A program made the position numbers and the translations under genes. A DNA stretch of 64,000 nucleotides from Globisporangium splendens (lineage: Eukaryota; Oomycota; Peronosporomycetes; Pythiales; Pythiaceae), in the NCBI GenBank assembly GCA_006386115.1, contig VFIW01000043.1:1-64000 (forward strand), given 5' to 3'. Of this stretch, positions 54,054 to 64,000 are shown piece by piece. Positions within the stretch are counted from its first letter, which is position 1; each line of letters opens with the position of its first letter. A model generated the notes under the pieces. The model was not told the origin of the DNA and made no database searches. It saw nothing but the letters and a program-made list of their open reading frames with translations.

Positions 54054-55340
54054 TCATATGTAGACGTTCCGGTCGGGTTCTTCCCGATCCAGCTCCTCCA
54101 ACTGCGGCAGGAGCCCCTCGCCCTCGCGCGGGATCCACAGACGCGGACGCTTGAGCAGCGCCTTGACCGACTCGGCACTGAAAATGCTCTGCTTTAACAC
54201 CGACTTCTCTACCGACTTTTGCATTTTGCGCGAGGTTTGCTCCAGACTGCTTTTCATGAACATTTGCCTTCGCTTCCGTCGACTGTGGATTTGGCAAAGC
54301 CGCTTGATTTCGCCTTCTGTGCGGCCGTTCTCCTGCTTGATCGGGAACCAGTGGTTCCGCTCCCAGATCGCCCACGCATTCTCCTCGAGAAACGATTCCT
54401 GGGTCGTCAGCAGCTCTTGCACGGTGCTGTTCTTCGATGTCGTGATGATTTTTGGCCAGTTCTTGGGGAGATCCTGCCATGGCTCTTTGGCATACAGGAG
54501 CTCCATCTCATCGAGTGGGATGAACACGTTGTAAATTGCCCACACGTTATTGCCCTCTGCTCCTAATATTCAGCGACAATGCACAGTGAGTGTTATTCCC
54601 TCGGTCGGACAGCAATTAGTCACATCATAACGGAACAGGTGCACATACCTGAAGTTCCTGATGACTTGTTTGCTTTCTTTGGTGCTGGTGCATTGGTGGC
54701 TGTTCCAACAACCATCGTCAGTATAAAGCAATGTAATCACTGCAACGATGAACAACATGTATGTACCTGAGGCTGTCTCTCGTTTAACCCCTCGATGCTG
54801 TGTCCGCTGCTGGATGAGCTTGTCCCGCCGCATTTTGCCCTTTGCAGAGTTTTTGACGATCATCTGATGGGGCAGCGGCTGCAGATTGACGTTCTGCGTC
54901 AGGTAGTCCTCAAAGATGCCAGCGAGCAGGTCGGGCGTGTCCTTCCGGTCAAAGTCAAAGTTGGTCTGGAGCCATTTCTTGCAGTGACCTACTTGGAACT
55001 TCTGGAAGTACTCGATCTCATTGAGCCGCATCTTGAGTGCGTTCTTCTCCTCCTCGAGCTTGTTGATCACCTCCTCGAGGCAGTCAATCTCCTGCCGGAG
55101 CTCGACCGTGGAGCTGCCAGACTGCTTTTTTGTCTCCTCCTCCTTCTCCTGGCCATCATCCTCGTCTTTGGTCTGGCCTGGGTTTCTTTCTCCGTTCGCC
55201 TCGGGTCCTGGAGCCGCACTTGCTGGAGCTGCTCCCACGTCGTTGGTGGAGACTGGTGGGCAGAGCTGGGGTCGGTGGGCGGCCGAGGTCTCGTCGTCGC
55301 CCACGGCGGCGTCGCGTCCACTTGGCTTCAACGTACTCAT
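54054..55340 (-). CDS. coiled-coil protein of unknown function (2 exons, 360 aa)
   Basis: Exons 54767-55340 and 54054-54562 with a 204-bp GT-AG intron. Residues 1-70 are disordered (Pro, Ala, Glu). Residues 75-115 form a coiled coil with regular Leu/Ile heptads (LEEVINKLEEEKNALKMRL). A Trp-containing helical region with CKKWLQTNFDFD follows. The C-terminal half is helical and basic, with an Arg/Lys cluster (SRRKRRQMF) that could be a nuclear signal. No known domain recognised. Confidence 0.7.
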
Positions 55341-56719
55341 CTGGCTGGACTAAGTAAGTCTCCTGCTTTTGGTCCAAACGCGAGTGAGACACAAGTTTAC
55401 TACCTGCGTAGGTATCGACTCTCTCCGCCACACCACCTGCACATAGCCATTGTTTTAGGAACATCCCTAAACGAGCACTTGCAAAGTGGCCGAACTGTGA
55501 ACCAGAGAGAGCAGCAAGAGAAAACCCAGAATCACCTAGCCGAGTGTGCTGAACCTCAGTCGTCTTCCAATACAAAACCGAAGTGAAGAAAGGTTCCGAG
55601 TTTTTCGCTGAACCCGGGTTGGCTGGCCAGTAACTGCCACAGTTTAGCATTCGTAGAAAGCTCATGGAATGCTTTCATTATTGGTCCTTCCGTAGAGCTG
55701 AAGTACCATTGTACCTTCGATAATGCTTCTACTGATCCAACTGCCTCCTGATCTTCGACTCCACAGGCTCCAATGTCGCAACATCCTAACCTGGGCTTTT
55801 GCTGAGCGCAGAGAAGCTTAGGTGCGCATGCATTCGCACATTTGCCTTTATGCCAGACCAACGTTGAGAGTGTCTCTTGCTCTGCATTTGCCCTTCTTTT
55901 TGCTCTTCAAGCAGGTCGGACGAAACAATATCCATGCTCCAAACTAGGCACTTTGTCCCTAAAAGAAGGCTTAAAAGCGCACTTTGGGATCATCACCAAG
56001 CACAGAAAAAAAAAAAGCCTTTGCGCCAATCACGCATCCCCTCTCGCTCGCCTCCTTCGTTCCATTGATGGATTGACTCCCTCACCGTCGCTCGCTCGTT
56101 CAAACGAGGGAGGGGTGTCGCACACAGGAACAGCTGGGCTCGACTGATTGCTTCATCCGACCATCCCCTCAAGCGTCCTCATTGGGGAAGACATTTGATA
56201 GAATCCACCCACCGATCTACCTATGCTGTTGGCTGTGGAGTGCTCGATCCATTTGGGTTGGTGGCTTTTGCAAGCGAGTTGAAAAAAAAGGAGAGATTCA
56301 AAATACCAAACTTGGCTCTGCCTCTCCCAGGCAGAGGGAGGGTTTCGATGCAACTGATGCATCTGTCAGCATCATTGCAGCAGGCTGCATGCCACAAACC
56401 CGAGCATGAACGTCCTTCATGTAAAACGGAACGACCATGGGAGGAGGCTAATATGACGGATGCTCTTGGGCTAAGTTGCTTGCGTGTAGCTCGACAAAGC
56501 CTCAAGATCTCAAGATCTTTGTCGGAAAGAAAAGCAAAATCAAGAGCAAGAGGCTATCAGCGTGAGATTTGCAAGAAGCGAGTTTGGAGACGACGACATT
56601 TTTGACTTGACAATTCCATTAGGTGCGAACGACAACGCAATGACAACAATTAACTTATTTCAAACAAACCCAAGTCGAACTCAGTACCCACCACCACCAC
56701 TGGGTGGCAACACCTACTT
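55341..56719. other. intergenic region
   Basis: About 1.4 kb. A minus-strand frame ending at 55556 has a modest coding look over its last 50 residues but no domain and no supported exon partner. A poly-A run lies at about 56007. Nothing else is supported. Confidence 0.45.
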
Positions 56720-57223
56720 CTACACGCACATCTGAGGCTCGATTGTCGGTTCTGCTGTCGCTTTTGCTGACGTCGTGCCCTTGACTGACGGAGCCATCGT
56801 TGGTGTCGATGACGCTGCTGCTGTCGTCGCCTTGTTCGCATAGCTGTCTCCGTTCGAGGCATTGCCATTCGTCTTGGTCAAAGCGCATCTGTCCACCACA
56901 CCATCAAACACCTGCCTGATGTTCAGACCACCGAGGATATCGATGGTGCAGTCGGGAATGCTCATCTTCTGGAGGGTGTTGAACGCCGAGATGCAGGTGC
57001 TAGTAGCACACAGCTTCGTGAACTGCGCGTCTGTCGGTGGACCCGCTGGCGGCAGCATTTCGTACCCTGTCGCTGCAATGCAGGCAACCATGTTGGGGTT
57101 GGTCTCGAGAGGCTTCACAAGCAGGAAGATCCGCATGAGATCGCACGAGACCGCCTCGGTTTGCTGGACGCAGGTCGAGAGCAGCGCACTGATCACGACG
57201 AGAAGGAACTGCAGGGTGTTCAT
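56720..57223 (-). CDS. elicitin-like protein with Ser/Thr-rich tail, 167 aa
   Basis: Elicitins are secreted oomycete sterol-binding proteins; some trigger plant defence responses. Residues 1-24 are a signal peptide (MNTLQFLLVVISALLSTCVQ, cleavage near TEA-VSC). The elicitin domain follows with exactly six cysteines at residues 27, 48, 72, 77, 92 and 113. The C-x4-C pair in the middle and the GLNIRQVFDGVVDRC end match the family. Residues 115-160 are Ser/Thr/Ala-rich, as in longer elicitin-like proteins that are O-glycosylated or wall-attached. It lacks a clear GPI-anchor hydrophobic end. Single exon; neighbouring regions are gene-poor on both sides. Confidence 0.88.
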   Translation of the reverse strand: MNTLQFLLVVISALLSTCVQQTEAVSCDLMRIFLLVKPLETNPNMVACIAATGYEMLPPAGPPTDAQFTKLCATSTCISAFNTLQKMSIPDCTIDILGGLNIRQVFDGVVDRCALTKTNGNASNGDSYANKATTAAASSTPTMAPSVKGTTSAKATAEPTIEPQMCV

Positions 57224-58984
57224 CTTGAAACACGGAATGAGCTGCTGGCGAATTCGAAAATGAGAAGCTCTGGACGCTTGTCCTGTTCTTTTCTTTTGCG
57301 CTCACGAGCCTGGGTTGACAATGGCTCGAAACTAGTTGGAGGACACATCGGGTCACTCTCTCTGGTATCGCAATTTGCAATCAACACACATACTGTAGTG
57401 TACTGTAGAAGGTGGTCTCAGTTCCCGTAAAAGCATTTCTGCCACCTTGCTGGCATCACACATCCCAAACGGAACCGACTTGTGTGGAGCTGGATGTCCG
57501 CATCAGCAATGGCGTGATTGCCAAGTGGATCTGCCATTGCATTGCAATGGCGGCGGCGAGAGCTGTTCCGGTTTTGCGAGCGAAGTAAGTGCCACTGAAG
57601 CCACCAGATGATGGAGACCCGACAAAGGTCTCTAGTGCCGAAACCAAAATGCGTCTACACTTGGGAAACTCAGGGTGGCGCTGTCGGCCTTCCATAGTAA
57701 ATATTGGCACTAATATCATTTTCACGTTTGCAGGGATTGCAATACTTTACTAGTAATGATTAGATGCTATAAGGAGGTGAAAATTAAGTGAGGGGTTGAA
57801 GAGGTGCAGGCGTTCATATCCTGTAAAGGCGTTGATGGCACTGAATGCTTCTTTATAAGAAGCTGAGCAGCATGACGAGACTCTATGCGTCTGACTTGTT
57901 TGCCACGTGATATTCGTGCATTTACGTCTGCAGATTACCTTTCCTGCTATCAACAAGCGATGCTCTTCCACCCGTGATCTTCCACATGGATGTGCCATTC
58001 GCTGGTCTAAAACGGCTGACCAGAACGGCTGGGGGCAATCGGCACCCGATGTTCACCACCTTATGGCAGGCTACTTGGTCAACTCGTCCCACGACAGAGA
58101 AGCGATAGCTCGAGTGGAACAACCTGATGTTCAACTGCTTGAGACCACGAACGACTTGCCTTTATGTTGGACCCTGGAGCACAGTATCGTCAAATTATCC
58201 TCGTGAAGGATCTAATCTCGCACCAAGTCCTCAATGATTGACTTGCGTAGCACCTAGCACTCCTGGCTTCTTTGGAGGCTTCAAACAACCAACTTGGCGC
58301 TGCCTCAGTTGGTTGACGTGCAACCCAAAGATGCTCTCAGGGGTTCGTCATTGTGTGCGCAGTCGAGCGTGAATTGCAACATCGGTAAGCCAATTGCCTC
58401 GTTTCAACTGCCAAGTTGACATCCAATGCTACTTGATCGGTAGAATACCAATACGTCTGTCCTCTCACTCAACTGCAGCATGCTGCGACGCGAGACGACA
58501 GACTTTGCTACCGATCGATTTTTGCATCATCGTCTCCGTCGTAACAATAATCACGAACAGCACTAACAAGTAGCCTGCCTTGTGCTCCTGCAGGTGTTAA
58601 AACTGAGGCACCAGACTTGGAAACCCTCATGACCAAGTGACTCACTTTGCTGTGAACGGAAGGTTGAAAATGGCAGCAGAGTGCAGAAGACCGCACCTGA
58701 GACATCATCATCACCCACCATCGGTATCGACCCACAGCATCCCTGTCTATGAAAGATCCAATTTCACAGTGCAAATCTACCTTTTGCATATGGCAATTTT
58801 CACCAGCGATCCATTGGAATATCATTTGTTACAGGTCGCGGAAGCTTTTCGCTTTGAGTGGCGCGCAGGATGGGCTCGGAGTGTTGGTCGCGCTGACACG
58901 CAGGCGAAACAAAGACAAGAGGAGCCGCTCGCGCCAACCGAAGGACCGACGCATTCATTCGGCGGAAGGCACCGAGTGACCAGG
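57224..58984. other. intergenic region
   Basis: About 1.8 kb between the elicitin-like gene and the mitochondrial carrier. Only short ORFs without domain features are present on either strand. Confidence 0.5.
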
Positions 58985-60280
58985 ATGGCCAAGTCCGCAG
59001 CGACTGCAGTCCCAATGCCAATGAGAGCCACCGTCGCCGCAGTGGCCGTGGCGGCGCCAGCAGCGGCAGCGCTCAAAGAGGCGCAGAGCCCCGCAGCCAC
59101 CAGCGCGCGAGAACCGAGCAAGGCGTTCACGCATCGCCACTTCATTGGTGGTGCGCTCGGTGGCATGACCGCTGCGATCATCACCTCGCCGCTTGAGGTC
59201 GTCAAGACGAGGTTGCAGATCAAGGGCGCAAGGTAAGAGAGAAGCTGCGCACTCGGGCTGTGTGGAGGTATCTTTGTCTGGTACTGACGTTCTTTTGTGT
59301 GCTGCAGTGCGTCTCTGGGCAATGCCAAGTCGTTGACTACGTTTGGCGTGATGCGCTCGATTAGGAATACAGGTATGTCGATATTGTGCATCTATCTGCT
59401 CATTTGGAAGTGAGTGTTCGTCTAAAACTTGTGTCGTTCTTTGCAGAGTCTGTGTTTGGTCTCTGGCGAGGCATTACCCCAACGCTGATCGGCGTGATTC
59501 CGGCAAGAGCTCTTTATTTTGGAGCGTACTCCAACTTCAAGGAGTCGCTGAAGAACCGCAACATGGAAGGCCGAGTGTTCAACTTCCTAGCAGCTGCCGG
59601 CGCCGGATCCATTTCGGCAACGCTGACATGTCCGATCTGGGTGATCAAGACCCGATTGCAGCTGATGCCAGCGCACACCGAATTGGTTGGCCAGCGCCAA
59701 AACGTGCTGTCGCTCGGATTCTCGAACGGCGTGTCCGGTGTCGTGTCCAACGGCAGTCGTCCTGGAGCTCAGTTCTCCAGCATCCGTCACCTCGCAATGG
59801 ATATGTACCGCAAAGAAGGACCGCGTGCGTTTTTCAGAGGACTATCCGCTTCGTACTGGGGGATTTCAGAAAGCGCGATTCAATATGCGCTGTATGAGGA
59901 GGCCAAGCAATTCCTTGGAGAACCGACTGCAGTCAAGTATTTCCTGGCGGCCGGCGTTTGCAAACTGGCTGCTGCTGCGTTGACGTACCCCCACGAAGTT
60001 GTGCGTACACGAATGAGAGATCAGCGCGCTCCAATGGGCTCAAAGGAGCTCAAGTAAGTAGCCCTGTGTGTATGTATGCGTTCCATGAAGGGCTGGTGAC
60101 TCATTTTGCCGTGTGCTTTTCTCTAGGTACAAGAGCATGATCCAGTCGCTGCGAACGATTTTCAAGGAAGAAGGCGTGCACGGACTGTACGGCGGCATGC
60201 CGGCGCACTTGATGCGCGTGGTGCCGAACGCTGCGATCATGTTTCTGGTCGTGGAAATGGTCGCGGCGAGCGACGAGTGA
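58985..60280 (+). CDS. mitochondrial carrier family (SLC25) protein (4 exons, 357 aa)
   Basis: Exons 58985-59232, 59308-59372, 59447-60053 and 60127-60280, in phase. All three tripartite repeats carry their signature: SPLEVVKTR, CPIWVIKTR and YPHEVVRTR. A second half-motif (GLWRG, AFFRG, GLYGG) follows in each. The Trp in the second signature and the overall pattern (W-x-IKTR, with a long loop in repeat two) resemble the pyrimidine-nucleotide carriers SLC25A33/36 and Rim2. The N-terminal 50 residues are Ala-rich and extra relative to the family. Located in the mitochondrial inner membrane. Confidence 0.9.
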
Positions 60281-60644
60281 GTGGGTCCATTTGTTCCAGT
60301 CACGTCAATTGCGTATCATTAGACTCTCTTATATCAATTCTTGAACATCCACAGTTGATGTAGTCTCAGTACCCATCAACCCCGTCATAAAAAATGTATT
60401 TTACTCTCCAAAAATACCCATTTATCCTGTTTTCACCCAATCAATTAATACAATGTATAAAGAGAACGATATCGTTGGCTAAAAAGACGAGAGGACGCTG
60501 CACCCGAACGTCGCTTCCATTCATTTCAGTCCGCAGACTCAGCCTCAGCCTCAGCCTCAGTGTCCTTTGAGCCTCTTTCGTATCCAGTGGGTTGCTCTCG
60601 CTGGTTCAGTCGGAAAGCAGCAGCGAGACAAGACAAGAGACAAG
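60281..60644. promoter_or_regulatory. upstream region of the La gene
   Basis: 364 bp with no ORF of interest. About 100 bp upstream of the start lies a short tandem hexamer array (CTCAGC, about four copies), probably in the 5' UTR. Confidence 0.45.
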
Positions 60645-62189
60645 ATGACCTCCGTGGACGCGCAGATCAAGAAGCAGGTGGAGTTCTACTTCGGCGACAG
60701 CAACTTCCGCCGCGACAAGTTCCTCCTGGCCGAGACCAAGAAGCAGGAGGGCGGCTTCATCCCCTTCAGCGTGCTCTTCACCTTCAAGAAGCTGGCACAG
60801 CTCACCACGGACGCCGCCGTGCTGCAGGCCGCCATCGCCGACTCGGAAGTCGTCGAGCTCAACGAGGCCAAGGACGCCGTGAAGCGTCGATACCCGCTTC
60901 CCGAGTCCGACAACGCGGCTGAGCGCACGCTCGTGCTGGCGGGTCTCGGAAGCAACAACCCGACGATCGACGAGATCAAGGCTGGCTTCGCTCCTGTGGA
61001 AACCGAACTGCTCTACATCCAACGTAAGTCGTACCGCAAGCGCTTCAACGGCGTCGTGCACGTGGAGTTCAAGGATGTGGACACTCTGAAGCGCGTGCAA
61101 GCGGCCGCCGACAAGATCAGCATCTTGAACCACGTCCCAAGCGTGATCTCGCTCGATGCGTTCCAGAAGCTCTCGAACGACGAGCAGGTCGAGTTTGAGA
61201 AGGCGTACACCGCGATGATCGTGGCGAAGGACGTGCCAGCGAAGCCAGTGACCACGTTCTTGGACGAACTACTCTTCGTCTGGCAAGACGATGCCACGCT
61301 GCGTCCACGTGTGAAGTTTTCTGCAGAAACCCAGACGCTCTACTTGCTTTTCACTCAGGTGGCTTTCGCCGAAAAGGTTCTGAAGGCGCTTTCGGAGACG
61401 CCTGTTGTCATTGACGAGACCAAGCTCGCGTTCGAGCTTGTCACTGCCAAGGAAGCCATCGCCGCGCGTCCACGCAATGAGAATAAGAAGGACAACAAGC
61501 GCAAGCGTGAAGCCGAAGGCAAGTCGATCCACATCTCCAACATTGGCAACCGCGTCCGTCTTGACGACATCAAGCAGCTCCTTGCGAAGGTCATGGACGC
61601 GTCGGCTCGCCCACCATACATCGAGTACGAAGGTTTGGACCGCGCCAACTTCACCATCCACAGCACGGCAGCTGCGACCGAGTTGTTTGAGAAGCTTTCG
61701 GCGTTGGAGGATGCCGAACTCGGCGGCCAGAAGGTCAAGTTCCACCTTTTGGAACCGAACGAGGCGCTTCAAGTCGAGGTGCAGTACGAAAAGGGCCTCA
61801 TCGTCGAGTTTGACGGTGTCGACGCCGAAATCTCGCGTGACGACATCAAGAACACCGTGAACGAAAAGCTCGGTGACAAGGCCACTGAAGGTAACGGAGT
61901 TGCGTTCATCAAGTACCAGATTGGCGACAAGAGCGGCTACCTGCGTGTGGGCACGGCCGAAGTTGCGCAGGAAGTGGTGGGCTTTTTCACCAACGGAGGT
62001 GTTGAGGTGAACGGCCACAAGATCGAAAAGGCGAGAATCGTCGATGGCGAAGAGGAAAAGAAGTTCTGGGTCGATGCCCACGATGCGCGTAGCAACCGCT
62101 TCAAGCAAGCCCGAACCGGCAACGGCGGGCGAGGCGGTGGCCGTGGTGGCCGTGGTGGCCGTGGCGGTCGCGGTGGTCGCAGAAACTAA
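60645..62189 (+). CDS. La-type RNA-binding protein (La motif, RRMs, RGG tail), 514 aa
   Basis: La proteins bind the 3' oligo-U end of RNA polymerase III transcripts. The La motif fills residues 5-90 (QVEFYFGDSNFRRDKFLL, then GGFIPFSVLFTFKKL). An RRM follows at about 95-180. A middle section near 210-285 may be another RRM-like fold. A second clear RRM occurs at about 302-385 (KSIHISNIGNRVRLDDIKQLL). A further RRM/xRRM-like domain spans 390-480. The last 25 residues are an RGG repeat that binds RNA. Four RRM-like units is more than in the usual La layout. The start lies at AAGATGACC; a longer frame begins upstream in the UTR. Single exon. Confidence 0.87.
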   Translation: MTSVDAQIKKQVEFYFGDSNFRRDKFLLAETKKQEGGFIPFSVLFTFKKLAQLTTDAAVLQAAIADSEVVELNEAKDAVKRRYPLPESDNAAERTLVLAGLGSNNPTIDEIKAGFAPVETELLYIQRKSYRKRFNGVVHVEFKDVDTLKRVQAAADKISILNHVPSVISLDAFQKLSNDEQVEFEKAYTAMIVAKDVPAKPVTTFLDELLFVWQDDATLRPRVKFSAETQTLYLLFTQVAFAEKVLKALSETPVVIDETKLAFELVTAKEAIAARPRNENKKDNKRKREAEGKSIHISNIGNRVRLDDIKQLLAKVMDASARPPYIEYEGLDRANFTIHSTAAATELFEKLSALEDAELGGQKVKFHLLEPNEALQVEVQYEKGLIVEFDGVDAEISRDDIKNTVNEKLGDKATEGNGVAFIKYQIGDKSGYLRVGTAEVAQEVVGFFTNGGVEVNGHKIEKARIVDGEEEKKFWVDAHDARSNRFKQARTGNGGRGGGRGGRGGRGGRGGRRN

Positions 62190-62340
62190 GTAGACCATCC
62201 TTCAGATGCCTCGAGGATAGAAGAAGCACAAGGTAGCGCAGAAGTCGTCAGAAGTCTCTCTAATATATACTAGTTCTACATCTATTAGTCGGTGAGTCTG
62301 CTTTATCACATCGTATGATGATGCTCATTTGCTTTTGAGG
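62190..62340. other. convergent 3' intergenic region
   Basis: 151 bp between the stop codons of the La gene and the minus-strand coiled-coil gene; short 3' UTRs with no other feature. Confidence 0.5.
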
Positions 62341-64000
62341 TTAGCTGTCACGGGCTAAGAACGAAGTTGCAGCGTACGCTTGTGCATCTCCGCCAGAACT
62401 GAGCTGATGAATCAGCGCCTGTAGCTTCACTTGCTTCCCGACCTCGTTGTTCTTCACGCAAGATTCAGAAACATCATGCATCAGTCAGCAACTTCATCAG
62501 CTCGGTTAATACACAATAAAAGCAACTTTACCAGATGACGAATCTCCTCTTCACACTTGCGCAAGTGGTCATCCTTTGACTCAAGCACAAGTCTGTGCTC
62601 CGCAGCACGGATTTCGAACATGGCAATGTCGCTTTCCAGCTTGCGATGCGCCTTCCGCAAGTCTTCCAGATCTCGAGCGACAGCTCGTCGTTTATCACGT
62701 TCATCTTCGAGAGAACTCTGAGCAATCGACGCGGCATCGTCCAATCGCGCAATCTAAGTCAGCAGAAGCACACGAATTTTGGTCATGACAACTTTCGTAA
62801 CACTGAATTGAGAGATGCACACCTTTTTCTCCAGCTGCTCTCCCAAGTCCTTTCTTTCTTGCAATCGGGTTTGTATCGAGAGATTCAGTGACTCCATGTT
62901 CGACACCTCATCACGCAGCATCTCGATCTCTCCTACCAACCCTTCTTTCTCTTGCACGACAGCTTTGTGAGCTTTCGACAGCAACACCAGTTCTTTGTAC
63001 GTATTTTCATGTTCGAAGCTTTTCTCTTTCAGCTCCTGCTCCAGTTTCTATTCATTTGGAAAAAGCGGTTAGATCCATCCCCCATGATAAAAGCAAAAAA
63101 GGCTGCCTACCTCCAGTACTTCACGTGCATGCTCAAGCTCTTCTCTTTGCGCAGTGTAATCACTCGAAATCGAGACCATTTCCCCACGTAAATCGTGCAT
63201 CTCTCGTTCGCGAATTCGCATCTCCTCTGCAGCAATGGAATGGGACTGCGCGATCTCTTCGACTCGGATTTCTAGCACTTCGACCTTTCGCTTCAGTTCA
63301 CTGTTTTCATCCTCCACTGCGGCTTGCTTCGCTCGACTCTCTTGAAGTATCTGATCTCGATGCTGTATCGTGCTGATCTTCTTATTCATCAGCTGACCCA
63401 TGGTCTCGCACTGCGCATTCAGCTCTCGAAGCTTCGCCTCATACACATCTCTTGTTTTCATGAGCAGCTCATCTTTTTGGCGAACTTGATCGATAAACTT
63501 GCTCTTGAGATTCTGGAGCTCTTGGTCTTGTTTCGTTTTTGCTTCATCTTGTAAACGCATCGTTTGTTGGATCTCTATTTGCAAATTGTCAATCACTTTC
63601 ATGCTGGCTTCTCCATTCGCTTCTAGGGACGAGATTGCAGACTGCAGGGACTCCGTTGCTTCGCCAATGCGCTGCCCGAAGTTCAAGATACCGTCAGCAA
63701 GCCCAAACGCCAAGAACCTCTTGTTACTGGATTCCGACAGCAGATTATACACCAACAGCAGTGTCTCCACCACCAAATCTTTGTCATTGCGATTGAAAAC
63801 GCCGGCTCCGAGGACCAATGACACCTCTGACGACTGAAGAAACTGGTTCAGGGTGCGCTTCGTCTTATCATTCATATTCGGATCGTGAACCACTTTCGAA
63901 AGAAGAATCTATGAGGCATACATAATACGCAAGAGTTGTTAAAGGAGAAATGGGACCCCGATTATTATGTCCATAGCTTACCACAAGGTTGAGAGAGAGT
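62341..64000 (-). CDS. large coiled-coil protein, 3' part only (window edge)
   Basis: Exons visible: 63982-64000 (cut by the window edge), 63111-63908, 62823-63047, 62532-62753 and 62341-62451, all GT-AG and in phase. The first 80 visible residues are helical and ARM/HEAT-like (VVETLLLVYNLLSE, FLAFGLADGILN). From there to the end is a 350-residue coiled coil broken only near the C-terminus, which ends LARDS. An ARM-type N-terminus followed by a long coiled coil matches the layout of CIP2A, but this is only a suggestion. The 5' end lies outside the window. Confidence 0.75.

Noticed and set aside
55556..55861. 101-aa minus-strand ORF as a gene
   Set aside because: Some coding look near its end, but no domain, no clear start and no exon partner.
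57456..58206. several 80- to 100-aa ORFs in the gap before the mitochondrial carrier
   Set aside because: No domain, repeat or splice support; expected by chance in 1.8 kb.

Overview
The window looks like nuclear DNA of an oomycete, most likely Pythium sensu lato. Three things point there: Crinkler (CRN) proteins whose header carries an LxLYLAK motif (the form known from Pythium and Albugo rather than the LFLAK of Phytophthora), a six-cysteine elicitin-like protein, and compact genes with short GT-AG introns (about 60-200 bp). All gene models were spliced by eye and checked for phase.

Layout. Bases 516-7691 hold a rearranged 6.0-kb Ty3/gypsy retroelement, 1098-7109, lying between two copies of the same 582-bp host sequence. 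Its LTRs are inverted relative to each other, gag and most of the protease are missing, the pol ORF is open, and a 349-aa coiled-coil ORF lies antisense over the pol 3' end. A complete seven-exon cyclin C gene follows (8561-9929). From its last exon to about 29.3 kb runs a tandem array of seven units (3731, 2304, 2313, 2313, 2304, 3731, 2313 bp) plus a decayed edge copy. Every unit begins exactly with a copy of cyclin C exon 7 (+ strand) and ends with a CRN gene (- strand). Five CRNs have a P-loop NTPase body (380 or 383 aa) and two have a kinase body (620 aa). The kinase units also carry a broken MRG-domain (MRG15/Eaf3-like) gene fragment. Bodies change directly after the HVLVDIR header motif, and two header alleles are distributed independently of position.

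From 31 kb on the window is ordinary dense gene space: PX-domain protein, APC-type permease, thiamine-phosphate synthase, mitochondrial-type thioredoxin, membrane-anchored class 3 lipase, a four-helix membrane protein, PP1 inhibitor-3 homologue, SUZ12 (PRC2), an unrecognised 1147-aa protein, a Cep192/SPD-2-like protein with ASH domains, an unrecognised coiled-coil protein, an elicitin-like protein, a mitochondrial carrier, a La protein, and the 3' part of a large coiled-coil gene running off the right edge. Several neighbours are divergent pairs with 0.2-0.4 kb shared upstream regions.

The most unusual feature is the CRN array, in which an exon of a Mediator-kinase cyclin has become part of the repeat unit of an effector cluster. 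The retroelement, with a very long target duplication, inverted LTRs and an antisense ORF, comes second. No tRNA, rRNA or CRISPR was seen.
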